From: Sphingomonas sp. A2-49
Lineage (GTDB): Bacteria; Pseudomonadota; Alphaproteobacteria; Sphingomonadales; Sphingomonadaceae
Direction: 5' to 3'
Length of the DNA: 64,000 nt
NCBI RefSeq assembly: GCF_025548555.1
Contig: NZ_JAJLPA010000002.1
Span: 1-64,000, forward strand
Below the pieces are notes generated by a model. The model saw only the letters and a program-made list of their open reading frames with translations. It ran no database searches and was not told the origin of the DNA. Each line of letters opens with the position of its first letter. Position 1 is the first letter of the stretch. The position numbers were made by a program, and so were the translations under genes. Shown piece by piece: positions 9,289 to 18,607 of this stretch.

Positions 9289-11586
9289 TCACGCCACTGG
9301 AGCTGACGCTAGCGAGCCCTCCGATGAACCTGTCATTTCTGCTGGGGCCAGCTTCGCGTCGCCTTCCGCCGCTTCGTCCTCGTCCGCGTCGCTGATCCGC
9401 ATCATCATCCTGTAGTGGGCGATATGGCCGGTCTTCTCGAAGACCCGCTCGAACACGCGGAGGTAGTTCTGCACGGCGTTGTCGTCGGCTGCCAGGTAGA
9501 TGTCGTCGTGCGCGCTGTGGGATCCGTCATTGATCCATGAGAACAGCGAGGCGCAGACTTGCGCGTCGCGACCGGTGAAGAGCGCGACAATAGCATCCTG
9601 TCGCCAGCCGCCGAGGACAACGAGGTAGTTCTCGACGATCCGACGCAAAGTGTTCTGGATGGTGAGGTTGGCACGCTCGGAATCACGCACGTCCTCCCAA
9701 AGTAGCTCGTAGGACGTCTTCACCGGATTGAATGCATAGTGGTGGAACGACGAGACGTTGTCGCGCTTCCGCACAACCCAGAAGGTCTCGTCCTTCCTGC
9801 ACCCGGAGGCAGGCCGATCTCTGTCGTAGCTCACCTCCTTGTGGAAGTAGATGTTGTGCGTCAGCACGAAAGCCTGTCGCACCGAGCCCTTTCCAGCACG
9901 AACGTCGCTGACCACCTTCCGAATAAGCGCGCTGACAATGAACAGCACATCGGAATCAAGGCTCGAGACGGGATCGTCGAACACAACCACCTTCTCGACA
10001 GTGGTACCCGTGCCGGACGTGCTGCCGGCCAGCATGTGATAGAAGTAGAGGAAGGTAATGAACGACCGTTCGCCTTCACTCAGTGTCTTCGCGGCGTCAG
10101 ATCCGTCGAGGCGGACAATCCGGTACATGTCCTGGCGCTCGCCAGCGACAGCCAGCTTAAAGCTGGTGAAGCCGAATGAGGCGAGTATGCGGTTAATCTC
10201 GTCGACTGTCGGCTTGACGCTCGTAATGCTGGCCTCCTTGCCCTTCAGCTGGACATCGAGCCGGGCACGCTCGCCCTTCTTTTCAGCGATCGTGGCTCCG
10301 AGGCCCTCGATCATCTTGCCGAGCTTGGTCGCCGAAGCCTCATAGGTCGCGAGGTCGGTGCGGCGCTCCTCGACGATAAAGCGCCATACCTGCGAGGTCA
10401 GGGTGCGCTTCGACTTCGACAGATCGCGAACGGTCTCGTTGTATCCAGCGATCGCCATGTTCGCCTGCGTCAGCAGGTCGCTGATCGCGTCCGCGAACTC
10501 CTTCGTATCCTCGAGCATGACCGCATTGCTGGGTTCGCGGCGCTTTGCCACCAGCCGCTCATGGTTGAGTTCGAACGCCGTCTTGAGGGCGTGGTAACGC
10601 TCGTTGAGCGTCTCCGGATCGATGAACTTGCCGGGCGAGGCCACGAGAGCATCGAGACGGTCGCACACGGCCTTCGTGGAGGCCTCGTATCGCGTGATCA
10701 GCTGGACGATCTCCGCGAGATCTGCCTCATACTGCTCGTCGAAAAACGCGTTGAGATCTTCCAACAGGTTCGCTGGGGCATCCTGCTGGCAGAAAGGGCA
10801 CGGGCCACCCGCAGCCGTAAGATACTCCACGCCCTGTTTGACCCAGTCGCTGTTGCCCAGCCGTCCTATCAGGCCGGCGACGACGACGTCGTCACGGCCG
10901 ACAACCTTCCGTCCGAGGATCGCCGACTTTTCCAATGTGGGGAAGGCGGTAAAGGCGATCGGCTGGATAGCGGCTTCCGGGGGCGTTGCATCCTGAAAGA
11001 CGGTAGCGGCACGCGCGATGAGATCCTCAAGAGTGGCGACGTCGGTCTCGTTCTCTGCCGCCTCCTTCAACACCTTGGTGCAAAAGGCGACCTTGCCCTG
11101 CCGGTGACCGGTCATGGCCTCATCGAAAACCGCCTTGTGGGCCTGCTGCGATTTCCAACATGCCTCATCGAGAAGCGATCGCGCGTCTGCGAGATCCTTA
11201 CGGCTACCACCCGTGCCATCGTCGCCTTCGAGCTTCTGGCGCAGCCCGTCGATTTCGCGGTCGAGCTTGCCGATCTGTTGCTGCAGGCTCTCGATCTCTT
11301 CAACTGCCTTGGTCGAATTCTCGCCAAGCGTGAAGATGCCTCTCATCTGCTCTCCGAAGTTGGCTTCGGCGAAATCGCGGTTGTAGACGAGCGTCGGTAT
11401 CGCCCGGCCGTCCTTCCATGAAACGCTGTAGCCGGTACGAGCGGCAGTATCATGGATGGCACGGGATACGGTTGTCTTCCCGCAACCATTGTGACCGAAT
11501 AGGTAGTTGATCTTTCTAAGGTTGGTGAGCTTCTCACCTGCGGCTGGATATGTCGCCTCGCCAGCAATCCCAATTGAAGTCAGCAC
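9289..11586 (-). CDS. AAA_13-family ATPase, RloC/PrrC-like
   Basis: A 765-residue protein starting at GTG. Walker A is GHNGCGKTT (31-39). Coiled coil runs from about 95 to 140 and again near 400-470. A CPFC motif at 263-266 lies in the middle and resembles the zinc-hook CxxC of RloC. The ABC signature SEGERSFITFLYF and Walker B VVVFDDPVSSLD follow. Near the C-terminus an RRIVENY stretch is followed by NDGSH about 35 residues on, an Arg-Glu-His spacing like the anticodon-nuclease triad of PrrC/RloC. If that reading is right the protein would cleave tRNA upon phage or DNA stress; other AAA_13 proteins share the general pattern, so the nuclease activity is tentative. It forms a single-gene unit beside other conflict genes. 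Confidence 0.8.
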   Translation of the reverse strand: MLTSIGIAGEATYPAAGEKLTNLRKINYLFGHNGCGKTTVSRAIHDTAARTGYSVSWKDGRAIPTLVYNRDFAEANFGEQMRGIFTLGENSTKAVEEIESLQQQIGKLDREIDGLRQKLEGDDGTGGSRKDLADARSLLDEACWKSQQAHKAVFDEAMTGHRQGKVAFCTKVLKEAAENETDVATLEDLIARAATVFQDATPPEAAIQPIAFTAFPTLEKSAILGRKVVGRDDVVVAGLIGRLGNSDWVKQGVEYLTAAGGPCPFCQQDAPANLLEDLNAFFDEQYEADLAEIVQLITRYEASTKAVCDRLDALVASPGKFIDPETLNERYHALKTAFELNHERLVAKRREPSNAVMLEDTKEFADAISDLLTQANMAIAGYNETVRDLSKSKRTLTSQVWRFIVEERRTDLATYEASATKLGKMIEGLGATIAEKKGERARLDVQLKGKEASITSVKPTVDEINRILASFGFTSFKLAVAGERQDMYRIVRLDGSDAAKTLSEGERSFITFLYFYHMLAGSTSGTGTTVEKVVVFDDPVSSLDSDVLFIVSALIRKVVSDVRAGKGSVRQAFVLTHNIYFHKEVSYDRDRPASGCRKDETFWVVRKRDNVSSFHHYAFNPVKTSYELLWEDVRDSERANLTIQNTLRRIVENYLVVLGGWRQDAIVALFTGRDAQVCASLFSWINDGSHSAHDDIYLAADDNAVQNYLRVFERVFEKTGHIAHYRMMMRISDADEDEAAEGDAKLAPAEMTGSSEGSLASAPVA

Positions 11587-11621
11587 GACACCCCCACGAG
11601 ATAGTTTTCCCCTTGACCGAT

Positions 11622-11804
11622 CTAGCCGCTGGCGCGCTTTGCTTCCAGCCGCGTCAGATCCGCCGCCGTGATATCAGGAAGCGTGCCGAGATCGAAAGCC
11701 CGCTGGATGATAGACCGGAAGATCAGCCCGATCGATCCCGGGTGCAGCGCCACGGTGCCGATGTCATATTCGACTCGCGCCTTCACCGCAGGCTTGGAGA
11801 GCAT
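11622..11804 (-). pseudogene. Possible C-terminal fragment of an unrecognised protein
   Basis: A 60-codon open frame from the ATG at 11804. The same frame stays open upstream for about 34 more codons to the TGA that ends hipA, without another ATG, GTG or TTG that looks usable. The translation (core LHPGSIGLIFRSIIQRAFDL) looks like real protein sequence rather than antisense noise. It is best explained as the 3' remnant of a gene that lost its 5' part, or a small gene co-transcribed with hipBA. I recognise no family. Confidence 0.3.
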
Positions 11805-11906
11805 CTTGCGCAGATCCCAGGTTTCCCGGCCCGAGATGCGGCGGTGTCGATCAGGCGTATCATCGGATCCTTCTGGTGGCTGCAGTTCGAGACGCCGAGC
11901 CCTGCA

Positions 11907-13193
11907 TCATGCCAGCACCGCCCGTGCCGCGGCGCGCTCCGCGTGCTCGAAGGCATCGGCAAAGCTGTCGAGGTCGGCGCCGGTCATCCCGAGTGCCCGC
12001 CCCTCATCCTGCCAGCCCGCGACAGCCTGCTCAACCTGAGCCAGCATTTCCCTGGCGCGTGGCGGAGTGATGCGGAAGTAGGGCAGCACAGACATCAACG
12101 CGTCGATGGTTGCCTCCGGGCCGACCTCTTCCGAGACCCAGGTCTTCAGCTCACGCATTCGCTCGGGGAACGGATTGACGTCGAAGGCTGGCGCCAGCCG
12201 CCACAGGCCACGATCGACGTGCAGGAAGCCGTGGTTCATCAGATGATCGTCGACGTTCGTGATCAGGATCGAAAAGGCGATCCTGCGCCACAGCTCTTCG
12301 ATATCGGCGGAGGGGGCGCTCCCATTCACACGGAGCGCATCGACGATCTCGGTATAGGCATGCTCCTGCGCATCGCCGGGCTCCGCACCGATCATCGTCG
12401 CCGCCGAGACGTACATGAGCCGACCGCCCCCTTTGGGTCGGTCAAACCGCCGGATCAGCGCGATCGCGTCGCCATCGCTGTCGATCAGTCGGGCATCGGC
12501 GGCGTCGATCCCGGCGCGACGGGCCAGCCGCATCGCCAGTACCTCCCCTCGTGTGACCGAGCGCTCGTCGGCGACGCTCGGAAACTTGCCGATCGACAAG
12601 CGCCCCTCGTCATCGACGACGGTGCATTTGGGGCGCAGTCCGCCAAGCGATGTGCCGCGACCGCGCAAATAGGCGAGATCGGCTGCGGTCTCGGTGTTCG
12701 TCTCCACCGCACGACTGGCGGCTAGGAGGTGGCCCAACTCGATCAACGGCGGCGTAGTTCGGCGACCATCCTCGGTCGCCCGCTGGGCAACCCCCTGCTC
12801 GTCGACAAGGCGTAGTGCCCCCACCCGGCTGACGTCGTCGACCGCCAACAGATAATCGAGGCCATTCAGTGCCCGAGCATCGACCTCCTCACCGCGGCGG
12901 CGGGCATCCTGCCGCCGCTTGGCATGGTCGCGTTGGATGACGCGCTTCCCCCAGCCGTCCGGTTCGGTGTCGGCGATCGCGGCATGGAAGACAGAACCGG
13001 TGCCGATCTTGCGGTGGAACTGCGGGCCGGCAACGAGCGGCAGCGCGGGCTCAAGGGCGAAGCGGTCGGGGTCGGCCAGCCAGCCGTCATCATATTCGAA
13101 GCCCGCGCTCTCGCGACTTCCTTGCTGATTGTAGTGCAGCGACCCGACGCTGCGGGCTTCGTCGCCGATCTGGATGCCGATCGTCCGCCTCAC
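11907..13193 (-). CDS. hipA: HipA-family Ser/Thr kinase toxin
   Basis: A 428-residue kinase of normal HipA length. The N-terminal HipA subdomain is followed by the glycine-rich loop GTSLGGLRPK, the catalytic segment ITNVDDHLMNHGF and the Mg-binding AFDVNP. HipA toxins phosphorylate aminoacyl-tRNA synthetases or other targets and cause growth arrest; the cognate HTH protein neutralises them. Its start overlaps the stop of the upstream HTH gene by four bases (antitoxin first, toxin second), the usual order. It may stabilise the element or act as an abortive-infection module. Confidence 0.88.
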   Translation of the reverse strand: MRRTIGIQIGDEARSVGSLHYNQQGSRESAGFEYDDGWLADPDRFALEPALPLVAGPQFHRKIGTGSVFHAAIADTEPDGWGKRVIQRDHAKRRQDARRRGEEVDARALNGLDYLLAVDDVSRVGALRLVDEQGVAQRATEDGRRTTPPLIELGHLLAASRAVETNTETAADLAYLRGRGTSLGGLRPKCTVVDDEGRLSIGKFPSVADERSVTRGEVLAMRLARRAGIDAADARLIDSDGDAIALIRRFDRPKGGGRLMYVSAATMIGAEPGDAQEHAYTEIVDALRVNGSAPSADIEELWRRIAFSILITNVDDHLMNHGFLHVDRGLWRLAPAFDVNPFPERMRELKTWVSEEVGPEATIDALMSVLPYFRITPPRAREMLAQVEQAVAGWQDEGRALGMTGADLDSFADAFEHAERAAARAVLA

Positions 13194-13522
13194 AGCGAAA
13201 CCGGCGGCTTGGGTCTGCGGACGCGTTGCGGCATGCGTTCCACGTCGAGTAACAGACCCTGCTCGTCGTTCCTGGCGTCGAGGATCTCTCCAAGGCTCTC
13301 GCCAAAACCCAGAACGAAGAAGGTCATGGCGTATGTACCCAACGCGACGGTCGGGTCGCCTTTTTCCAGCTTGAGATATGTGCTCTTGGCCACACCGATG
13401 CGTTCGGCCATCATGACCACCGTGAGGCTGCGCTTCTTGCGCGCCAGCGCAATATCGGCGCCCAACTTCGTCAAGCTGCGCCTCACGCGGGGCGGAAGTG
13501 TATCAGCGACAGTCGATCGCAT
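13190..13522 (-). CDS. hipB: HipB-like XRE-family antitoxin/repressor
   Basis: A 110-residue protein with an XRE-type helix-turn-helix at about residues 20-75 (LGADIALARKKRSL, then MAERIGVAKSTYLKLEKG). It precedes hipA with an ATGA overlap. It should bind the hipBA promoter and restrain HipA. The C-terminal tail is basic and Pro-rich, as in many HipB proteins. Confidence 0.82.
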   Translation of the reverse strand: MRSTVADTLPPRVRRSLTKLGADIALARKKRSLTVVMMAERIGVAKSTYLKLEKGDPTVALGTYAMTFFVLGFGESLGEILDARNDEQGLLLDVERMPQRVRRPKPPVSL

Positions 13523-13809
13523 CTAGCGTCTCATATAAGCGCCCATCAGGCTAATACGGTACGTTATACACGACCTTACGTTGCCAGTCGAGATAGCCGG
13601 TTCGAGACGCGTTGCCCGGGTTCGACAGGCGCGGATGCAACTGACTGCTCGGGCGGCATCGACAGAACCGGTAATCTCACACAGAGCGTCGGCCGTGGCG
13701 GGTTGTTCTTCAGGTCGCCGGCATCGCGGGGCGTGGCACGTGCAAGTCGCATGGCGCGGCGCTATGTCTTTGGTCTACCGATCGGACCGAGCAACCTTCA
13801 TGAGGCAGA

Positions 13810-14016
13810 ATGAAAGCCCTAGACGCCCTGAAGGCTGCACCCCCTGAGGTGCGCGCCGCCGCGCTTGCCGTTCTCGATCAGGTGTCGGCGCCATTGACCG
13901 AGAGACAACTCGCGAGCGCCTTTCGCGCCCATGGCATCGGGCTACTCGATGCCAAACGCCTGGCACGAGCCTTGCGCAAGCTCGATATCATCGCGGTCGC
14001 CCCTCGCGGCCCTTGA
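13810..14016 (+). CDS. Small conserved-looking protein of unknown function
   Basis: A 68-residue protein with a winged-helix-like pattern: a helical N-terminus, then LTERQLASAFRAHGIGLLDA and LARALRKLDIIAVAPRG, the strand-turn end of a possible winged helix. AGGCAG precedes the ATG. It opens a run of three small + strand genes (13.8-14.7 kb). No family is recognised. Confidence 0.45.
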   Translation: MKALDALKAAPPEVRAAALAVLDQVSAPLTERQLASAFRAHGIGLLDAKRLARALRKLDIIAVAPRGP

Positions 14017-14112
14017 AGCTCGCGCATTGTGGGCTTCGGACTGGCACGGACGCGCCCTGTCGGGCTATATTCGAAATCGCGCCCAGAACCACACGCGAGA
14101 AGGTAGACGATC

Positions 14113-14400
14113 ATGACCGAAGCGACCTGGGGTGAAAGCGCGAAGACACCCGAGATCAACTGGCGGATGAGCGCCTCGCTCGAAAACGTCCCGCGCGGCG
14201 ATAGCGACGTGGCCGAAGTCACCAACCTCGAACGGGCAGTTCGCGATTGGCAGAAACTGGACCCCGAGCATCAAGCCGCGGCCGTCTTGACGGTAGAGCA
14301 TCCTGTCCAGATCGAGGGCGCCTCCAGCACGACCTTTACCGGTGAGGGTATCGCAGCACTGGCGGAGCACCTGCCGGCTTCCAGCACACCAGAGGAGTAA
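14113..14400 (+). CDS. Hypothetical protein
   Basis: A 95-residue acidic protein, probably cytosolic, with AGAAGGTAG upstream of the ATG. It contains WQKLDPEHQAAAVLTVEHPV and a Thr/Gly-rich stretch but no known motif. It lies seven bases upstream of the DUF1488-like gene and is probably co-transcribed with it. Confidence 0.55.
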   Translation: MTEATWGESAKTPEINWRMSASLENVPRGDSDVAEVTNLERAVRDWQKLDPEHQAAAVLTVEHPVQIEGASSTTFTGEGIAALAEHLPASSTPEE

Positions 14401-14406
14401 GGCGGC

Positions 14407-14697
14407 ATGGCCAATCCCAGCGTCCGTTTCGAGATGGGGGACTATTACTGGGTTGCCGAACGCGAGAGCGTCGGGTTCACGGGTGCCACCAACTTAGGAG
14501 TCGTCGAGTTCCTCATCACCAGCGAGGCTTTGACGCAGCTCCTCGATCCCGATCGCGATACGCTCGATTCCGAAACTGCCCTCGAGGTCTTCATCGAGTT
14601 CGAGAGCGACATTCACCGCATAGCACAGCGCGAGTTCGTCAAGCGGCTCGGCGGGGAGCCCCCGATCCTGCTGACTGCGGCCGACGTAGAAAGCTGA
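14407..14697 (+). CDS. DUF1488-like small protein
   Basis: A 96-residue protein. The order VRFEM..., VEFLITSEALTQL, EVFIEFESDIHRIA and a terminal PPILLTAADV follows the general layout of DUF1488 proteins, which are small alpha/beta proteins of unknown function common in proteobacteria. AAGGCGGC precedes the start. It probably shares a transcript with the 95-residue gene just upstream. Confidence 0.55.
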   Translation: MANPSVRFEMGDYYWVAERESVGFTGATNLGVVEFLITSEALTQLLDPDRDTLDSETALEVFIEFESDIHRIAQREFVKRLGGEPPILLTAADVES

Positions 14698-14795
14698 AGC
14701 CGTGGCGGAAGGAAGCGCCATCCGGATCGATCCATGCCATCCGACGGGCACCATCCCCGAGGTGCCTCAGCTGAGGATGCGGGCGGCACGCTTTC

Positions 14796-15083
14796 TCACT
14801 GATCCAGCACTTCCTCATATCGGCCGGCGCGGCGCAGCTGACGGACAATGCCGTTGAACGCGGCGGTCACCCCCTGCGCCCTGCCAATCTCATTTTCCTG
14901 GCGCGCCGCATCCCAATAAAGCTCGAGCGGCCAACGCTCCGGGCAATGCGGTAGCAGGCACCGAAGCGCCAAGCGAACCTCCACGCCGTCCACGCGCGTG
15001 TCCGAGCAGCGGGCGACGCCGCTCCGCAGGATATGGACCGATAGCGCGATGACGACGCGCTGGTGGCGAGCAAGCTTTGCCAT
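14796..15083 (-). CDS. Small protein co-transcribed with dnaE2
   Basis: A 95-residue protein whose ATG lies three bases after the dnaE2 stop codon, so it should be the last gene of the imuA-imuB-dnaE2 operon. The sequence has conserved-looking segments (VVIALSVHILRSG, LPHCPERWPLELYWDAARQE) but no recognised domain. If co-expressed it would be SOS-induced. Confidence 0.5.
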   Translation of the reverse strand: MAKLARHQRVVIALSVHILRSGVARCSDTRVDGVEVRLALRCLLPHCPERWPLELYWDAARQENEIGRAQGVTAAFNGIVRQLRRAGRYEEVLDQ

Positions 15084-15086
15084 CGC

Positions 15087-18000
15087 TCAACGAAAGTCAT
15101 GCGATTTGAAGCGTACGGCGTCCTCGGGATCCATGCCCTCAGCGTGCGGCGGCCAGTAGCAGTTGCGCGGCTCCGGCTTCCAACCCGCGTCACCGCGGTC
15201 AGGCGATCCGGCATGCTTGGCCCCATCGCCGCGGCCGGTCCGATGGGGGAACGACATCTCGCCCACTCGGTGCAGCAGGTCACCATGGTCGATGATCCGG
15301 TCGCAGATGACGTGGATCACCTCGCCCTCTTTCTGCACCCTGCCCTTCATGCCGATCATCGACGCGGACATGATCGTGCGGCGTTGCCGCTCGAACCGAT
15401 CCGGCCACAGGATGCCGTTGGCGATCCCCGTCTCGTCCTCGATCGTGATGAACAACACGCCCTTGGCCGAGCCGGGCTTCTGGCGGACCAGGATGATGCC
15501 GGCGACCTCGACGTGCCGGCCATCCCGAATGTTCGCGAGTTCAGCGCATTCGGTCACGCCACGTCGCGCGAGCTCACCCCGAACGAACGTCAGAGGATGC
15601 GCCCGCAGCGAGAGCTGCAGCGAACGGTAATCCTCGATCACTTCGCGACCGTCCGTCAGCGGTCGTAGGTCGACCGACGGTTCGATTCCTTCGGCGCTAA
15701 TCGTCTCCGCAGCGCGGTCCGCAGCCGCGAATAGCGGCAGCGGCGCCTCGCCAAGGCCCCTCACCTTCCACAGGCCTTGCCGCCGATCCGCGCCGAACGC
15801 GTGAAACGCATCGGCATCCGCGAGCTTTTCGATCGCGGCACGCTGGACGCCGGATCGACGCCACACGTCCTCGATGGAATCGAACAATGTCGTGCTGCGT
15901 GCGCCTACGATCGCGGCACCGTCGGCGTTCGACAGCCCGCGCACCTGGCGAAGCCCGAGCCGCACCGCGAGGTAGCGGCCGCCTGTCGGCTCCAACGTGC
16001 AGTCCCAGCGGCTCGCGTTGATGCACGGGGGCCGGACCTGGACATCGTGCGCTTGAGCGTCGCGCACGATCTGCGCGGGCGCATAAAATCCCATCGGCTG
16101 CGCGTTCATCAGCGAGGCGCAGAAGACGTCGGGATGGTGATGCTTCATCCAGCTTGAGGCGTAGGAGATCTTGGCGAAGCTCGCCGCGTGGCTTTCCGGA
16201 AAGCCGTAGGAGCCGAAGCCCTCGAGCTGGCGGAAGGTGCGTTCGGCGAAGTCGCGCGGATACCCGCGCGCGACCATGCCCTCGACCAGCTTCTCCGAGA
16301 AATGCGATACGCCGCCGGTGACCTTGAACGTCGCCATGGCGCGGCGCAGCTGATCCGCCTCGGCCGGCGTGAAGCCCGCACCCACGATCGCGACCTTCAT
16401 CGCCTGTTCCTGGAACAGCGGCACGCCGAGCGTCTTTTCTAGCACTGCGCGGAGCTCGGGCCGGGGATACTCCGGCTTCTCCAGTCCCTCGCGCCGACGA
16501 AGATAGGGATGAACCATGTCACCCTGGATCGGCCCGGGCCGGACGATCGCGACCTGGATCACGAGGTCATAAAACCGGCGCGGCTTCATCCGCGGCAGCA
16601 TCGACATCTGCGCGCGGCTCTCGATCTGGAACGTGCCGAGCGTGTCCGCCTTCTGGATCATCGCGTACACCGCCGGATCGTCGTCCTGGAGGTCGGCCAG
16701 GCCGACGCGGATGCCCTTATCCTTCTCGAGCATGTTGAAGGCACGGTTCATGCAGCCGAGCATGCCGAGGCCGAGCACATCGACTTTCATGAACTTCAGC
16801 GCATCGATGTCGTCCTTGTCCCACTCGATGATCTGGCGATCTTCCATCGCGGCGGGCTCGATCGGCACGAGATCGTCCAACCGATCATGCGTCAGGACGA
16901 ACCCGCCCGGGTGCTGGCTCATGTGGCGGGGCACGCCGATCAACTTGCGGGCCAGTTCCAGGGTCAAGCGGAGCCGTCGATCGCCGATATCGAGGTTGAG
17001 TTCCTCGACCTGCTTCTCACCCACGCCTTCGGCGGACCAGCCCCACACCAGCCCCGCCAGCGAGGACGTCAGGTCTTCGGGCAACCCCAACGCCTTGCCG
17101 ACATCGCGCACCGCACCGCGCGCGCGGTAGCGCTGGACGACCGCGGTCAACGCGGATCGATCACGCCCGTAGGTTTCATAGATCCACTGGATGATCTCTT
17201 CGCGGCGCTCATGCTCGAAGTCGACGTCGATGTCGGGTGGCTCGCGCCGTTCGCCCGACACGAAGCGCTCGAACAGAAGCTCGTGCTTGATCGGATCGAT
17301 CGAGGTGACGCCGAGCACGAAGCACACGCACGAATTGGCGGCCGAGCCTCGGCCCTGGCACAGGATGCCGCGGCGACGTGCTTCGCGCACGATCGCATAG
17401 ACGGTCAGGAAATAAGGCGCGTAACCCAGCTCGCCGATCAACCGCATCTCGTGGCCGATCTGGTCGGTATAGGCAGCCGGCACGTTGCCATCGAACATCC
17501 GCTCGACCGCCTCGGTGGCGAGCTTCTGCAGCGCGTCCTGCGCGCTCAGGCCGTCGATCAGCCGCTCGTGGGGATATTGATAGGCCAGCTCACCAAGATC
17601 GAAGGTGCAAGCCCGGGCGATATCGACGCTGGCGCGGAGCGCGTCGGGATAATCACGAAAGCGTCGGACCATTTCCTCCGGTGATTTGAGCGCGCGATCG
17701 GCGTTGATCTCACGGCGGTAGCCGAGCTCATCAACGGTGCACTTCTCGCGCACGGCCGTAACCACGTCCTGCAGAAGGCGGGCTTCGGGCGCATGGTAGA
17801 GGACGTCACCGGTTGCGACCGCGCGGACGCCGGCGCCGCCAGCCTGCCTAGCCAGCGCATCGATACGGACGGCGTCGTCCGGCCGCCGGCGCTGGAACAG
17901 CGCCATGTACCCGCGCCGCCCATAGACCGTCTTCAGGTCGGCAAGTGCCGCAAGGTTCGCTTGGTCCGCCTCGTCCGGCAGCAGGATAGCGATGATCCCC

Positions 18001-18353
18001 TCCGACCATGGCTCAAGGTCGTGCCAGTGCAGGAGGCAGCCCCCCTTCCCCGCCCGTTTCTTCCCGACGGTTAGGAGCCGCGTGATCCGTGACCAGGCGG
18101 GGCGATCGGTCGGATAGAGGATCAGGCGGCGCCCGCAGGAGAGATCGACACGCGTACCCGCGATCGAGCGGACGCCGGTAGCCTTTTGCGCCTCCCAGGC
18201 GCGCACGACGCCCGCCACCGTACCGATGTCGCTGATCCCAATCGCGGAATACCCGAGCAGTGCCGCCGCCGCGAACAGCTCGTCGGGGCTCGACGCGCCG
18301 CGCAGCAGCGAGAAATGGGTGAGCACCTGAAGCTCGACATAGGGCGCGCTCAT
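15087..18353 (-). CDS. dnaE2: Error-prone DNA polymerase DnaE2 (ImuC)
   Basis: A 1088-residue C-family polymerase. The PHP domain is at the N-terminus ([19 protein letters not shown]), the palm carries GRGSAANSC and the catalytic [12 protein letters not shown], and an OB domain lies near the C-terminus. I chose ATG 18353 because it forms an ATGA overlap with the reconstructed end of imuB and gives the usual N-terminus; the frame is open seven codons further upstream. DnaE2 works with ImuA and ImuB in damage-induced translesion synthesis. Expression should follow from the LexA-controlled promoter upstream of imuA. Confidence 0.95.
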   Translation of the reverse strand: MSAPYVELQVLTHFSLLRGASSPDELFAAAALLGYSAIGISDIGTVAGVVRAWEAQKATGVRSIAGTRVDLSCGRRLILYPTDRPAWSRITRLLTVGKKRAGKGGCLLHWHDLEPWSEGIIAILLPDEADQANLAALADLKTVYGRRGYMALFQRRRPDDAVRIDALARQAGGAGVRAVATGDVLYHAPEARLLQDVVTAVREKCTVDELGYRREINADRALKSPEEMVRRFRDYPDALRASVDIARACTFDLGELAYQYPHERLIDGLSAQDALQKLATEAVERMFDGNVPAAYTDQIGHEMRLIGELGYAPYFLTVYAIVREARRRGILCQGRGSAANSCVCFVLGVTSIDPIKHELLFERFVSGERREPPDIDVDFEHERREEIIQWIYETYGRDRSALTAVVQRYRARGAVRDVGKALGLPEDLTSSLAGLVWGWSAEGVGEKQVEELNLDIGDRRLRLTLELARKLIGVPRHMSQHPGGFVLTHDRLDDLVPIEPAAMEDRQIIEWDKDDIDALKFMKVDVLGLGMLGCMNRAFNMLEKDKGIRVGLADLQDDDPAVYAMIQKADTLGTFQIESRAQMSMLPRMKPRRFYDLVIQVAIVRPGPIQGDMVHPYLRRREGLEKPEYPRPELRAVLEKTLGVPLFQEQAMKVAIVGAGFTPAEADQLRRAMATFKVTGGVSHFSEKLVEGMVARGYPRDFAERTFRQLEGFGSYGFPESHAASFAKISYASSWMKHHHPDVFCASLMNAQPMGFYAPAQIVRDAQAHDVQVRPPCINASRWDCTLEPTGGRYLAVRLGLRQVRGLSNADGAAIVGARSTTLFDSIEDVWRRSGVQRAAIEKLADADAFHAFGADRRQGLWKVRGLGEAPLPLFAAADRAAETISAEGIEPSVDLRPLTDGREVIEDYRSLQLSLRAHPLTFVRGELARRGVTECAELANIRDGRHVEVAGIILVRQKPGSAKGVLFITIEDETGIANGILWPDRFERQRRTIMSASMIGMKGRVQKEGEVIHVICDRIIDHGDLLHRVGEMSFPHRTGRGDGAKHAGSPDRGDAGWKPEPRNCYWPPHAEGMDPEDAVRFKSHDFR

Positions 18354-18607
18354 GCGAACACGCCGTGGATCCACCAGCTGAGATCGCCGGTATCATCATG
18401 GGTGCCGTCGCCGCGCCGGAATACCCAGAAACGGCCGCCTGCCTCATCCTCGACGCGGTAATAGTCCCGTACTGCCCAAGTCTCAGCGTCGCGGCGCCAC
18501 CATTCGCCGTGGATCCGCTCGGGGCCATCGCCAGCGACGACCTTGTGCGCCTGGCCTCGCCACTCGAAGCGCCGCGGCGGTTGATCGGGGAGCAGCGCGA
18601 TGACGCC
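18350..18607 (-). pseudogene. imuB: C-terminal part of imuB beyond an in-frame TAG
   Basis: Directly after the TAG at 18608-18610 the same reading frame stays open for 85 codons to a TGA that overlaps the dnaE2 start as ATGA. The translation has the hallmarks of the ImuB C-terminus: HGEWWRRD, DYYRVEDEAGGRFWVFRRG and the terminal SWWIHGVFA. No ATG start opens this segment in frame near its beginning. It is therefore the displaced end of imuB, read only by stop-codon readthrough, or else a nonsense mutation or a sequencing error. Confidence 0.85.

Noticed and set aside
16509..17684. Long + strand frame inside dnaE2
   Set aside because: Antisense shadow of a polymerase gene with a well-conserved protein sequence.
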